Notes under the pieces: model-generated
Databases searched by the model: none
What the model was told of the DNA's origin: nothing
What the model saw: the letters and a program-made list of their open reading frames with translations, nothing else
Made by a program: the position numbers and the translations under genes
Source of the DNA: Pontixanthobacter sp. CEM42
GTDB taxonomy: Bacteria > Pseudomonadota > Alphaproteobacteria > Sphingomonadales > Sphingomonadaceae
Length of the DNA stretch: 64,000 bases
Direction: 5' to 3'
Assembly: GCF_017812015.1 (NCBI RefSeq)
Contig: NZ_JADQTN010000001.1
Location: 1,838,501 to 1,902,500, forward strand
Shown: positions 34,865-43,376 of the stretch, in pieces
How positions within the stretch are numbered: position 1 is the first letter of the stretch
Layout: each line of letters begins with the position of its first letter

Positions 34865-36028
34865 TTACAGAGACCGCGCGATGACCATTTTCATCACTTC
34901 GTTTGAACCGCCAAAGATCCGCGCAATACGCGTATCGCGGTACATCCGCGCAATGGGATAATCGTTGATATAACCTGCGCCGCCATGGAACTGGAGACAC
35001 TTGTCGACCACTTCACTCTGCAGCTCGGTCACCCAATATTTGGCCATGCATGCGGTCGCAACGTCGAGCTCACCTTTCAGATGCTTCGCAATACAGTCAT
35101 TGACGAATACCCTCGCCGCAGTTCCGCGTGCTGCCAGATCGGCAAGAACAAACTGCGTGTTCTGGAAGTCCCAGATCGTCTGGCCGAATGCCTTGCGCTC
35201 TTTGACAAACTCAAGCGTGACTTCGAGCGCCTTCTCGATCCCCGTCATCGCACCCATCGCGATAATCAGGCGTTCCTGCGGAAGCTCACCCATCAGCTGG
35301 TAGAAGCCCTTACCTTCGACACCGCCGAGAACATTGTCGCCGGGAATAAACACATCATCAAAGAACAGTTCAGACGTGTCCGCCGCATCCAACCCGATCT
35401 TGTCGAGCTTCTTGCCGCGCTGGAACCCTTCCGCACCCTCGGTTTCGAGAAGCATCAGCGAAATGCCTTTGGCCCGCTCGTTCGGGTCCGTCTTGGCAAC
35501 AACAATGATGAAGTCAGCCGTCTGACCATTGGAAATATAGGTTTTCGCGCCGTTCAAGCGGTAACCATTGCCATCCTTGAGCGCGGTTGTGGTGATGCTC
35601 TGTAAGTCGGAGCCGACACCCGGCTCGGTCATGGCAATCGCACTCACCAGTTCGCCTGTTACCAGCTTAGGCAGATATTTCTTCTTCTGCTCTTCGGTAC
35701 CATGGCGCACCAGATAGGGCAGGATGATGGTGTTATGCAGGCTCGCCGCAAAACCTTCGACACCCTTTTTCGCCTGCTGGTCGATCACCACCATATCGTG
35801 GCGGAAATCGCCGCCATGGCCGCCATATTCTTCCGGCACCGACACGCCGAGCAAGCCTGCACCGCCGGCCTCGTTCCAGAACTCGCGCTCGACCTGACCA
35901 GCGCCGCGCCATTCCAGCACGCGTTTTTCGGGAGCGTGTTGGTCATAAAACTTGCCGACCGCATCGGAGAAGATCGAAATTTCTTCGTCTTCCATGAACT
36001 CTGGCTGGGCAACATTGATCGCTGGCAT
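34865..36028 (-). CDS. Acyl-CoA dehydrogenase
   Basis: A 387-aa flavoenzyme from ATG 36028 (MPAINVAQPEFMEDEEI). Both family signatures are present: AIAMTEPGVGSDLQS and the C-terminal QFHGGAGYINDYPIARMYRDTRIARIFGGSNEVMK. It introduces the alpha-beta double bond in an acyl-CoA. The preferred start lies close to a purine-rich site; a start at 36073 would overlap the palindromic operator. It is divergent from the alpha/beta hydrolase gene. Confidence 0.93.
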   Translation of the reverse strand: MPAINVAQPEFMEDEEISIFSDAVGKFYDQHAPEKRVLEWRGAGQVEREFWNEAGGAGLLGVSVPEEYGGHGGDFRHDMVVIDQQAKKGVEGFAASLHNTIILPYLVRHGTEEQKKKYLPKLVTGELVSAIAMTEPGVGSDLQSITTTALKDGNGYRLNGAKTYISNGQTADFIIVVAKTDPNERAKGISLMLLETEGAEGFQRGKKLDKIGLDAADTSELFFDDVFIPGDNVLGGVEGKGFYQLMGELPQERLIIAMGAMTGIEKALEVTLEFVKERKAFGQTIWDFQNTQFVLADLAARGTAARVFVNDCIAKHLKGELDVATACMAKYWVTELQSEVVDKCLQFHGGAGYINDYPIARMYRDTRIARIFGGSNEVMKMVIARSL

Positions 36029-36070
36029 AATGGTTTCTCTCTGGTGATAGTCGATATGGACCTCTTGTAT

Positions 36071-36088
36071 CACTTAGTTAGATAAGTG
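36071..36088. promoter_or_regulatory. Palindromic operator, acyl-CoA locus site 1
   Basis: CACTTA-GTTAGA-TAAGTG, a perfect 6-bp inverted repeat with 6-bp spacer, between the acyl-CoA dehydrogenase (minus) and the alpha/beta hydrolase (plus). The same pattern recurs at 41750. It probably binds the FadR-type regulator at 34067. Confidence 0.6.
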
Positions 36089-36143
36089 CAACGCTTGCGA
36101 GAATCGCAACTACCGATCAAAGACGCTCCAAAGGATAGACGGC

Positions 36144-37019
36144 ATGGAATTGATCGGACCCACTTCACAAAGCTTCATCTCGCAGCGCACGCGGCTGCAC
36201 TATGCCGATTGGGGCAATCAGGACGCACCTCCGCTGATCCTGCTGCATGGCGGGCGTGACCATTGTCGCAGCTGGGATTGGGCGGCGGAAGAACTGCGCC
36301 ATGACTGGCACGTGATCTGCCCCGATGTGCGCGGGCATGGCGATAGCGAGTGGAACAATACCGGCTATTACCCGATGCTCGGCTATGTCTATGATCTGAC
36401 GCAGTTGATCCACCAGCTGGAGTTGGCGCCTGTCACCATCGTCGCGCACTCAATGGGCGGCAATATCGCAATCCGCTATGCAGGATTGTACCCGGACAAT
36501 GTCCGCAAGTTAGTCGCAATCGAAGGTCTCGGCCCCAGCCCCAAGCGGATGGAGGAACTGGCAGAAACGCCCTATGACGGGCACATCCGCAACTGGTTCG
36601 ATGCCAAGCGCAACGCCAGCTCGCGCCTCCCTAAACGCTATGACACATTCGAAACCGCGCTCGACCGGATGCATGAAGCCAACAGCTATCTCAGCCGCGA
36701 ACAGGCAGAACACCTGACGCGCCACGCCGTCATCCGGAACGAGGACGGAACCTTCAGCTGGAAGTTCGACCCGCATCTGCACGCCTGGCCGCCAGAGAAC
36801 CTCGATGATCGCTCTATCGAAAAGCTATGGGCACGGATCACCTGCCCTACGCTGATGGTGTACGGTAATGACAGTTGGGCCTCCAATCCGGTCAAAGATG
36901 GCCGGATCAAGCATTTCGGCGATAATGTCAGCGTCAGCGACTACGACCGCGCAGGCCATTGGGTGCATCACGACCGGTTCGATGATTTTATGGCTGAGGT
37001 GAAGGGGTTTATTGGGTGA
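36144..37019 (+). CDS. Alpha/beta hydrolase
   Basis: A 291-aa alpha/beta-hydrolase-fold protein. The oxyanion region LILLHGGRDHCRSWDWA (about residues 31-47), nucleophile elbow VAHSMGGN (Ser about 105) and a C-terminal His in YDRAGHWVHHD are seen. The substrate is unknown; its shared promoter region with acyl-CoA dehydrogenase suggests ester or thioester hydrolysis in acyl metabolism. The 250 bp after it (37020-37269) hold no gene that I can see. Confidence 0.88.
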   Translation: MELIGPTSQSFISQRTRLHYADWGNQDAPPLILLHGGRDHCRSWDWAAEELRHDWHVICPDVRGHGDSEWNNTGYYPMLGYVYDLTQLIHQLELAPVTIVAHSMGGNIAIRYAGLYPDNVRKLVAIEGLGPSPKRMEELAETPYDGHIRNWFDAKRNASSRLPKRYDTFETALDRMHEANSYLSREQAEHLTRHAVIRNEDGTFSWKFDPHLHAWPPENLDDRSIEKLWARITCPTLMVYGNDSWASNPVKDGRIKHFGDNVSVSDYDRAGHWVHHDRFDDFMAEVKGFIG

Positions 37020-37269
37020 GCGTTAGGTTCTGAGTGACCGCTATCGACCCGATTGCGGTCGTTGCCAAGCCCTCAACAGAGCCTCGTTGATTCCCGGCTC
37101 TGCTAGCATCATTTATATGAGAAGCAGAGCTCAAGGTTTAGAGCACAGGTTGGTGACTAGAACTTCCTTGCGCAGCACCGAAAGTGCCACCTGCGAATAT
37201 GAGTTTAGATAACTTTACAACAGGACAATAGTAGACTTAGTTATCAAAGCACATTTTAGATCAGGGGCT

Positions 37270-38601
37270 TTGGACGTGACTAGTGACAATTCTTGGTCTT
37301 TATTGAGATTTAAGATTTCTAGTAAACTCGGCCTTGCCACAGCCACATTGTTGGCACTGTCAGCCTGTGCAGGTGGCGGTGAACCTGAGATTTTACCGCC
37401 CCGTCCATGGCCAACCCCGCAACCAACAACTAGCCCCATACCTACTCCTACTCCTACTCCTACTCCTACTCCTACTCCTACTCCTACTCCTACTCCTACT
37501 CCTACTCCTACTCCCAGTGCTCCGCCTTATATCGCGATGCCACAAATCCAGGTGCCGATCAGTCAGGTATCATCGACATCCACTGTTATTAAACTGCCAA
37601 GTAGTATGGATTTTCGGCAAGTTGCGTATGACGGTTCACCATTTTCCGAAGCCGTGCGGGGTAATGGCTATGAAGGCGGCGAAGTGAGTGATGACGCCTT
37701 CGATTGGCTCAATCAATACTGCAAAGCCACAGATCCGAAGAATAGTTTCGAATACGGTTGCCTGCAGAGATTGTACACAGACAATCCCGATTTGGATGGT
37801 CTTTCGCCCGATGCCATCCAAGAATTTGTTGGGTTTATACGGCGCGCATGTAGCCGAGGTTCTGGAGATTGCCAGGATGGCGTTCTGAATGCTTGGCGCA
37901 CAGAAAACCTAGAACGCGCTAGACCGCTTTATAGCCCCGACGAGATGAAGCAGGAGGGCACGATCGAACTGACCTTCCGCCTAGTCATTCCTGGAATTTC
38001 GTCTTCAAGCAGCAAAACGACCAGTGGCGGCGATGAATCGCGCGAACCGACTGACGCAGCGACAGACGCTGCCGGTCGGCAAGAAATTATTGTAACGCAG
38101 GAGACTTGTTTTGCACTGCAAGGAAAGAGAGGAAGCAGCGTTACGCCGACCATCGGCGAAATCGCCGGCTATGAGTTCGTTAAACATCGTGACTTTGGAA
38201 ATCTGAAACATGTTGTATGCCAAACCAAAGAAGCCAGCGCGAGCCAACCCGGTGACACGATATTCTTGGTTAAATGGTTGGTAGAGGCTCAAGATGCTGG
38301 ACAGCTCGATCTAGAGGTCATTCCAATTCTGAGATTTGACGATGGCTACTTTCCAAAGCACACCGCATCAAAGCCTGTGGCATTGACGGTAGTTGCAAAA
38401 CCGACCCTTGCCCAGATGATTGCAAAATTTTGGGCCGAGCATCTTGAACCCTGGAAAATCGTCTTGGTCGGGATTTTGTCCGGCATCGCTGCAATTTGGG
38501 CAGCTGTTAAGAAGCTCCCTGGTTTTGCGTGGGCTAATCGTCTGGCTGTAGGTTGGCTCGCGAGAAGAAGGCAGAAGAAAACTGATACGAAGCGCAACTA
38601 G
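37270..38601 (+). CDS. Lipoprotein with Pro-Thr repeat and C-terminal membrane helix
   Basis: 443 aa from TTG 37270 (or GTG 37276). A lipobox LSAC follows a hydrophobic signal (about 18-33); then comes a Pro-Thr tandem linker (about 57-84), a domain of about 280 residues with six Cys, and a membrane helix near 395-415 followed by a basic tail (ARRRQKK). A lipid anchor plus a terminal helix is an unusual combination. I recognise no family. It is richer in A+T than its neighbours and lies in a stretch that breaks an acyl-CoA gene cluster, which suggests horizontal gain. Confidence 0.7.
   Translation: MDVTSDNSWSLLRFKISSKLGLATATLLALSACAGGGEPEILPPRPWPTPQPTTSPIPTPTPTPTPTPTPTPTPTPTPTPTPSAPPYIAMPQIQVPISQVSSTSTVIKLPSSMDFRQVAYDGSPFSEAVRGNGYEGGEVSDDAFDWLNQYCKATDPKNSFEYGCLQRLYTDNPDLDGLSPDAIQEFVGFIRRACSRGSGDCQDGVLNAWRTENLERARPLYSPDEMKQEGTIELTFRLVIPGISSSSSKTTSGGDESREPTDAATDAAGRQEIIVTQETCFALQGKRGSSVTPTIGEIAGYEFVKHRDFGNLKHVVCQTKEASASQPGDTIFLVKWLVEAQDAGQLDLEVIPILRFDDGYFPKHTASKPVALTVVAKPTLAQMIAKFWAEHLEPWKIVLVGILSGIAAIWAAVKKLPGFAWANRLAVGWLARRRQKKTDTKRN
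37441..37512 (+). repeat. 12 perfect tandem copies of CCTACT
   Basis: A 72-bp hexanucleotide repeat coding (Pro-Thr)12 inside the lipoprotein gene. Each unit is two codons, so copy-number change by replication slippage would alter linker length without a frameshift. Confidence 0.97.
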
Positions 38602-38815
38602 GGCACCGCAAGACGGCAGGATACACCTTATTCGCTTTGGTGACTTGAACGAATCCGGGAGAATTTGCGGAGCGATTCTTCCAGATGGCATATTCAACAC
38701 GATTGTCAGATCGGAAGAGAAGCTCAATGATATCAAGAAATTCGACTATCTTTTTTGCAGCTATTTGGCTGTGAAGCAGGCTAAGCCGTTCAAACATTGC
38801 GGGTTGAAATTGTAA
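38582..38815 (+). pseudogene. Open frame without a good start, possible gene remnant (gap 38602-38916)
   Basis: A 77-codon open frame overlapping the end of the lipoprotein gene in another frame. It has no ATG or GTG near its start (first candidates are CTG 38582 or a TTG further in). The residues look coding-like (ICGAILPDGIFNTIVRSEEK, then LNDIKKFDYLF). It could be the 3' end of a decayed gene or chance. The remaining bases to 38916 show nothing else. Confidence 0.25.
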
Positions 38816-38916
38816 CGGGCGCTCGTGTGGCCGCAAACTAACGTCCGCTTCCCACCCACTTTCAGACCTTCAAATACCATTTTCCTACTCGTTCAAAATC
38901 TGCCTCAAGCTCTTCG

Positions 38917-39567
38917 ATGAGCACACATCCTGATCCCCGTTCGTTTGGCCACGCAGATGCTTCGTCCGCTCCGGTCTCCATTGAAACCTCCAGCGACACT
39001 CTCCCCGCCACTCAGCGCCACGATGGCTGGTCCCCCGCCCGGCAGGCTGCGTTTCTGCGTGAGCTGGCCGCGACGCATAATGTCTCGGCGGCGGCGCGCA
39101 CGGTGGGGATGAGCCGGCAGTCCGCCTACAAGCTGCGCATGCGGCTGCAGGGGACGCCATTCGACAAAGCGTGGGAGGCGGCGTTTGTGACCCGCTTCGA
39201 TGCGCTGGCGGAGGCGGCGCTGGACCGCGCGCTGCACGGCGTCGAGGTGCCGCATTGTTACAATGGCGAGCTGGTCGGAACATCGCGCCGCTATGACGAG
39301 CGCTTGACACTGGCACTGCTCGCTTCCGGAAAACCGAGATATCGCCAACAGCCAAACGATTTCGATCCGGCCAGCGCATTTAAAACCGATGATCTGGCGG
39401 GACTGATCGAGCGCGTCGAGCGTGGACCAGAGGAATGGCGCGAAAGCCCGGATCAGGAGTTGGACGCGCGTTATGGCATAGCCGAAAGCGGCTCTGGGGC
39501 CGGGGGCTCTACCGATGTCAGTCATTCGCCGGAAGGTCATAATTTCGAGGGAAAAACAGACGATTAA
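38917..39567 (+). CDS. Helix-turn-helix protein of unknown function
   Basis: 216 aa. After a disordered N-terminus (about 1-38), a HTH is seen: WSPARQAAFLRELAATHNVSAAARTVGMSRQSAYKLRMRL (about 38-77), of the kind found in transposase and small-terminase DNA-binding domains. The following helical segment and acidic Gly/Ser-rich tail match no family I know. In Sphingomonadales such proteins are common as stand-alone genes. It lies in the accessory-looking stretch next to a palindromic repeat. Confidence 0.75.
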   Translation: MSTHPDPRSFGHADASSAPVSIETSSDTLPATQRHDGWSPARQAAFLRELAATHNVSAAARTVGMSRQSAYKLRMRLQGTPFDKAWEAAFVTRFDALAEAALDRALHGVEVPHCYNGELVGTSRRYDERLTLALLASGKPRYRQQPNDFDPASAFKTDDLAGLIERVERGPEEWRESPDQELDARYGIAESGSGAGGSTDVSHSPEGHNFEGKTDD

Positions 39568-39657
39568 CTGATGATCGCGCAAGGTGACACGGTGTCGCCT
39601 TTGTCACCCAAGTGTCAACCGCCGTGCGAGGTGCAAGCACGTGAGACGCCCGTAGTT

Positions 39658-39765
39658 CGTCATTGCGAGCGAAGCGCGGCGAACCAAAGGTGTCCAAAGG
39701 ACAATCCAGAATGGTCGAGCGCTTACTCTGGATTGCCGCGCAACCTGCGGTTACTCGCAATGACG
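39658..39765. repeat. Nested palindromic repeat element (about 108 bp)
   Basis: Outer arms CGTCATTGCGAG and CTCGCAATGACG (39658-39669, 39754-39765) enclose inner arms CAATCCAGA (39702-39710) and TCTGGATTG (39727-39735). Elements with these GTCATTGCGAG...CTCGCAATGAC ends are known as dispersed intergenic repeats in many bacteria. In RNA it would fold into a long branched hairpin, ending the HTH gene (stop 39567) and the opposing CoA-transferase gene. Confidence 0.85.
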
Positions 39766-39766
39766 A

Positions 39767-40915
39767 TTAAGCAACAGTCCCCGCGTCACGCAGCGCCTTG
39801 GCTTCATCGGCAGCCATCCCCAGCGATTCCAAAATCGCATTGCTATCATCGCCCGGCAGCGGGGCGGGCGCAGGCTTGGCCGTCACTGTTCCGCTGTAAC
39901 GCGGTGCGGGTGCGGGCTGCATATCACCGGCCACTTCGACGAAGGTCTCGCGCGCGACATTGTGCGGGTGCTCGGCCGCTTCACTCATGGTGAGAACAGG
40001 TGCGTAGCATACATCGGTATGCTCCATGATCGCGTTCCATTCGTCGCGGGTTTTGGTCTTGAAAAGAGCCTCCAGCTTTGCTTTCAATTCCGGCCATGCG
40101 GCCCGGTCATGCTGGGCGTTGAAAGATGCATCCCCGTCCAACCCGGCAAGGCGTCGGAGTTCGGCATAGAATTGCGGTTCGATGCTGCCGATGGAGACGA
40201 ATTTGCCGTCTGCGGTCTCGTATGTGTCGTAAAAATGCGCGCCGGTATCGAGCATGTTCGCGCCCTGCTCTTCCGACCAGACGCCCATGTTCTTCATGCC
40301 GGTGATCATACCCATCAACGCCGCGGTGCCATCGGTCATCGCGCAATCGATGACTTGGCCTTCGCCTCCACGAGCCACGTTGAGCAGAGCGGAAGACATG
40401 CCAAATGCCAGCATCATTCCGCCACCGCCAAAGTCACCGACCATATTGATCGGCGGGGTTGGTTTCTCACCCTTCCGACCGAAATGCGCGAGCGCACCAG
40501 CGAGCGCAATGTAGTTGATATCGTGACCGGCAGCTTGCGAATATGGACCAGTCTGCCCCCAACCCGTCATCCGGCCATAGACCAGCTTGGGATTGTCCTT
40601 GAGGAGTTCCTCAGGCCCCAGGCCCAGCCGCTCCATCACACCGGGGCGAAAGCCTTCGATGATACCGTCAGCGCTGGCACAGAGTTTGCGCGCCAAAGCC
40701 ACACCTTCATCCGACTTGAGATTGATCGCAATGCTCTTTCGTCCGCGAGCCAGCACATCCTTTGTGCTGAGCGGAGTGGAGCCGCCGCGGCCACCCGAAG
40801 CCCGGTCGATCCGGATCACTTCAGCGCCGTGATCGGCCAGCATCATTCCGCAGAAAGGGCCAGGACCGATCCCGGCGAATTCTACGATGCGAATTCCCTC
40901 AAGCGGACCAGGCAT
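39767..40915 (-). CDS. CaiB/BaiF family CoA-transferase (alpha-methylacyl-CoA racemase-like)
   Basis: A 382-aa family III CoA-transferase. N-terminal LEGIRIVEFAGIGPGPFCGMMLADHGAEVIRID and the catalytic region MTGWGQTGPYSQAAGHDINYIALAGAL with its Asp are typical of alpha-methylacyl-CoA racemase. It probably epimerises 2-methyl branched acyl-CoAs or transfers CoA. It lies 5 bp after the crotonase gene on the same strand, so both share the operator-containing promoter at 41750. Confidence 0.9.
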   Translation of the reverse strand: MPGPLEGIRIVEFAGIGPGPFCGMMLADHGAEVIRIDRASGGRGGSTPLSTKDVLARGRKSIAINLKSDEGVALARKLCASADGIIEGFRPGVMERLGLGPEELLKDNPKLVYGRMTGWGQTGPYSQAAGHDINYIALAGALAHFGRKGEKPTPPINMVGDFGGGGMMLAFGMSSALLNVARGGEGQVIDCAMTDGTAALMGMITGMKNMGVWSEEQGANMLDTGAHFYDTYETADGKFVSIGSIEPQFYAELRRLAGLDGDASFNAQHDRAAWPELKAKLEALFKTKTRDEWNAIMEHTDVCYAPVLTMSEAAEHPHNVARETFVEVAGDMQPAPAPRYSGTVTAKPAPAPLPGDDSNAILESLGMAADEAKALRDAGTVA

Positions 40916-40920
40916 AGCGC

Positions 40921-41682
40921 TTACTTACCAGTCCAGTTAGGCTTGCGTTTCTCGGCAAATGCTAGCGAACCTTCACGCGCATCGGCAGACATAAACACTT
41001 GTGGGAGCAACTCCGCCTGCTTCTCGTAACGCTCTTCCAGCGACCAGCCGCGGGAATCGTCCATGATCTGCTTGGACACACGCACGGCAGTTGGACCGTT
41101 AGCGGTGATTGACGCAGCCAACTCCTTCGCAGCCGACAGTGCATCACCATCAGTAATACGATTGATCATGCCAAGTTCGTATGCCCGCTGCGCGCCGATG
41201 AAATCACCAGTAAGAGCCAGTTCCATCGCAACCTTATGCGGGATCAGATCGGGAAGAACCATCAGGCCGCCGGCCGCAGCTGCAAGCCCGCGTTTCGCTT
41301 CCGGAATACCGAATTTCGCTTTGTCGCTGGCAACCACCAAGTCACATGCGATCATCAGTTCAAGACCGCCTGCTAGAGCATATCCCTCAACTGCAGCGAT
41401 CAGTGGCTTAACCGGCTTTTGCTCGGTCAAACCGCCAAAACCGCGGCCTTCGACCGATGGCCGTTCGCCCTTCAGAAAGCCCTTCAGGTCCATACCCGAA
41501 CAGAAAGTCCCGCCTGCGCCTGTCAGAATGCCAACACGCAAATCGTCAGACGCATCAAGATGATCGAGCGCCGCAGCAATCGCTTCCGATGCAGCTTTGG
41601 TCATCGCGTTTTTGGCTTCGGGGCGATTGATAGTGATGATCAGAATGCCGTCTTCTTCCTGCGTCAGAACTTCTTCGGTCAT
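40921..41682 (-). CDS. Enoyl-CoA hydratase/isomerase (crotonase)
   Basis: A 253-aa crotonase from ATG 41682 (MTEEVLTQEEDGILIITINRPEA). Oxyanion-hole loops are AGGTFCSGMDLKGFLKG and AVEGYALAGGLELMIACDL. Glu residues near FGIPEAKRGLAAAAGG may be catalytic. The start at 41682 has an AGAGAG site upstream and gives the standard N-terminus. It is divergent from the thiolase gene. Confidence 0.9.
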   Translation of the reverse strand: MTEEVLTQEEDGILIITINRPEAKNAMTKAASEAIAAALDHLDASDDLRVGILTGAGGTFCSGMDLKGFLKGERPSVEGRGFGGLTEQKPVKPLIAAVEGYALAGGLELMIACDLVVASDKAKFGIPEAKRGLAAAAGGLMVLPDLIPHKVAMELALTGDFIGAQRAYELGMINRITDGDALSAAKELAASITANGPTAVRVSKQIMDDSRGWSLEERYEKQAELLPQVFMSADAREGSLAFAEKRKPNWTGK

Positions 41683-41749
41683 ATGTCTCTCTCCGCTATA
41701 GATATGGGCTACGGGCATGGGGCAAACCTCTTGCCGCCGTCTGTTGACT

Positions 41750-41767
41750 CACTTATATAACTAGGTG
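41750..41767. promoter_or_regulatory. Palindromic operator, acyl-CoA locus site 2
   Basis: CACTTA-TATAAC-TAGGTG, the same 18-bp layout as the site at 36071 with one mismatch between arms. It lies between crotonase (minus) and thiolase (plus), 49 bp before the thiolase start. Confidence 0.58.
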
Positions 41768-41815
41768 AACTAACTTGTCACGACACTTTTACACGCATCA
41801 AAGGAACCCGACATC

Positions 41816-43081
41816 ATGGCCGAAGCCTATATCATCGACGCAGTCCGCACCCCGCGCGGAATCGGAAAAGTAGGCAAAGGCTCGCTTGCGAACGAACACC
41901 CACAGCATCTCGCCGCGACGGTTCTGAAGGCGCTTAAGGATCGCAACAGTCTCGACACGAGCACGGTTGATGATGTGATCTGGTCGACCTCTACACAGGA
42001 CGGCATGCAAGCGGGCGATATGGGGCGGATGGCTGCGCTTGATGCAGGCTATGACATCACTTCCAGCGGTACCACGCTCGACCGTTTCTGCGGCGGCGGT
42101 ATTACCACGGTGAACTTTGCCGCGGCACAAGTAATGTCGGGCATGGAAGACTGCGTTGTTGCAGGCGGCACAGAGATGATGAGCCTAACCGCAGAAATGA
42201 TGAAAGAAAAGATGGCAGCGGGAATCAAGCCGGCCATGATGGGCAGCTATAATGAGCGCCTGCAAAAGGTTCATCCGCAATCACACCAAGGCATCTGCGG
42301 TGACGCGATTGCCAGTATCGAAGGCTATAGCCGCGAAGATCTGGACGCGGTCGGCTATCGCAGCCAGCAACGTGCCGACGCAGCGATTAAAGCGGGCAAG
42401 TTCGACAATAGCGTTGTCCCAGTTGTCGATGATGAAGGCAATGTGATCCTTGCAAAGGATGAGTATCCACGCCCGCAAACAACATTGGAAGGCTTGGCTG
42501 AGTTGGAGCCTGCCTTCAGCAAAATTGCCAATGTGCCGCTGGATGCCAATGGCACAACTTTTGCCGGTCTGGTGAAACAGAAATATCCTGACCTTGAGCT
42601 CAACCACTTCCACCATGCTGGGAACAGTTCGGGCGTGGTCGATGGCGCCGCTGGCGTGTTGGTCACGTCGGAAGACTACGCCAAATCTAATGGCTTGAAG
42701 CCGCGTGCTCGTATCGTGGCAACTGCCAATATGGGTGATGATCCAACCCTGATGCTCAACGCCCCGGTGCCAGCCGCGAAGAAAGTTCTCGCCAAAGCAG
42801 GCCTGACCAAAGACGATATCGATCTTTGGGAAATCAACGAAGCATTCGCAGTGGTAGCACATAAGTTCGTGACCGATCTTGGCCTCAGCTGGGACAATGT
42901 GAACGTCAATGGCGGCTCGATTGCTCTGGGCCACCCAATCGGCGCAACCGGATCAATCCTGATCGGCACTATCCTGGACGAACTGGAGCGCACCGGTGGT
43001 CGTTATGGTTTGGTCACGATGTGCGCTGCGGGCGGTATGGCACCAGCGATCATCGTAGAGCGTGTCGAAGACTTCGTTTAA
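41816..43081 (+). CDS. Acetyl-CoA C-acyltransferase (thiolase)
   Basis: A 421-aa thiolase. The acylated Cys lies in TLDRFCGGGITTVNFAA, the second signature is NVNGGSIALGHPIGATGS, and the C-terminal catalytic Cys is in VTMCAAGGMAPAIIVE. It cleaves 3-ketoacyl-CoA in beta-oxidation; in this context degradation is more likely than synthesis. Confidence 0.93.
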   Translation: MAEAYIIDAVRTPRGIGKVGKGSLANEHPQHLAATVLKALKDRNSLDTSTVDDVIWSTSTQDGMQAGDMGRMAALDAGYDITSSGTTLDRFCGGGITTVNFAAAQVMSGMEDCVVAGGTEMMSLTAEMMKEKMAAGIKPAMMGSYNERLQKVHPQSHQGICGDAIASIEGYSREDLDAVGYRSQQRADAAIKAGKFDNSVVPVVDDEGNVILAKDEYPRPQTTLEGLAELEPAFSKIANVPLDANGTTFAGLVKQKYPDLELNHFHHAGNSSGVVDGAAGVLVTSEDYAKSNGLKPRARIVATANMGDDPTLMLNAPVPAAKKVLAKAGLTKDDIDLWEINEAFAVVAHKFVTDLGLSWDNVNVNGGSIALGHPIGATGSILIGTILDELERTGGRYGLVTMCAAGGMAPAIIVERVEDFV

Positions 43082-43107
43082 GTTACATTTGAAACCAAAC
43101 TTGCAAT

Positions 43108-43138
43108 TGGGTGGGCCTTCGCTTAGACGGCCTGCCCA
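43108..43138 (+). terminator. Hairpin after the thiolase gene
   Basis: TGGGTGGGCC (43108-43117) pairs with GGCCTGCCCA (43129-43138) over 10 positions (two G-T type pairs) around an 11-nt loop. There is no T-run. The rest of the 295-bp gap to 43377 has no visible gene. Confidence 0.4.
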
Positions 43139-43376
43139 GCGAGCAATTCCGCTCGCTCTGGAGACGACCATTGTTGGAACATTTTAATATATCGGGTTTC
43201 GCACCCGCCATGTTCCAGCCCTTCGCCTAGGCGTTTCCAACGCTGCAGCAGGGCTGAGACCTGAGGCTGCGGCATCCCGTAAAACCGAAACACATTTACG
43301 GAGCGATCCGTGCGCGTGCCTGTGGCCTATACAGCGGCGCGTGCGGTCCCGAACCCATTTGGGCGAAAAGATTCTC

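Noticed and set aside
37441-37512. CRISPR-like repeat
   Set aside because: It is a simple in-frame hexamer repeat without spacers.
38917-39567. Phage small terminase
   Set aside because: Only the HTH part is similar; there are no phage genes nearby.
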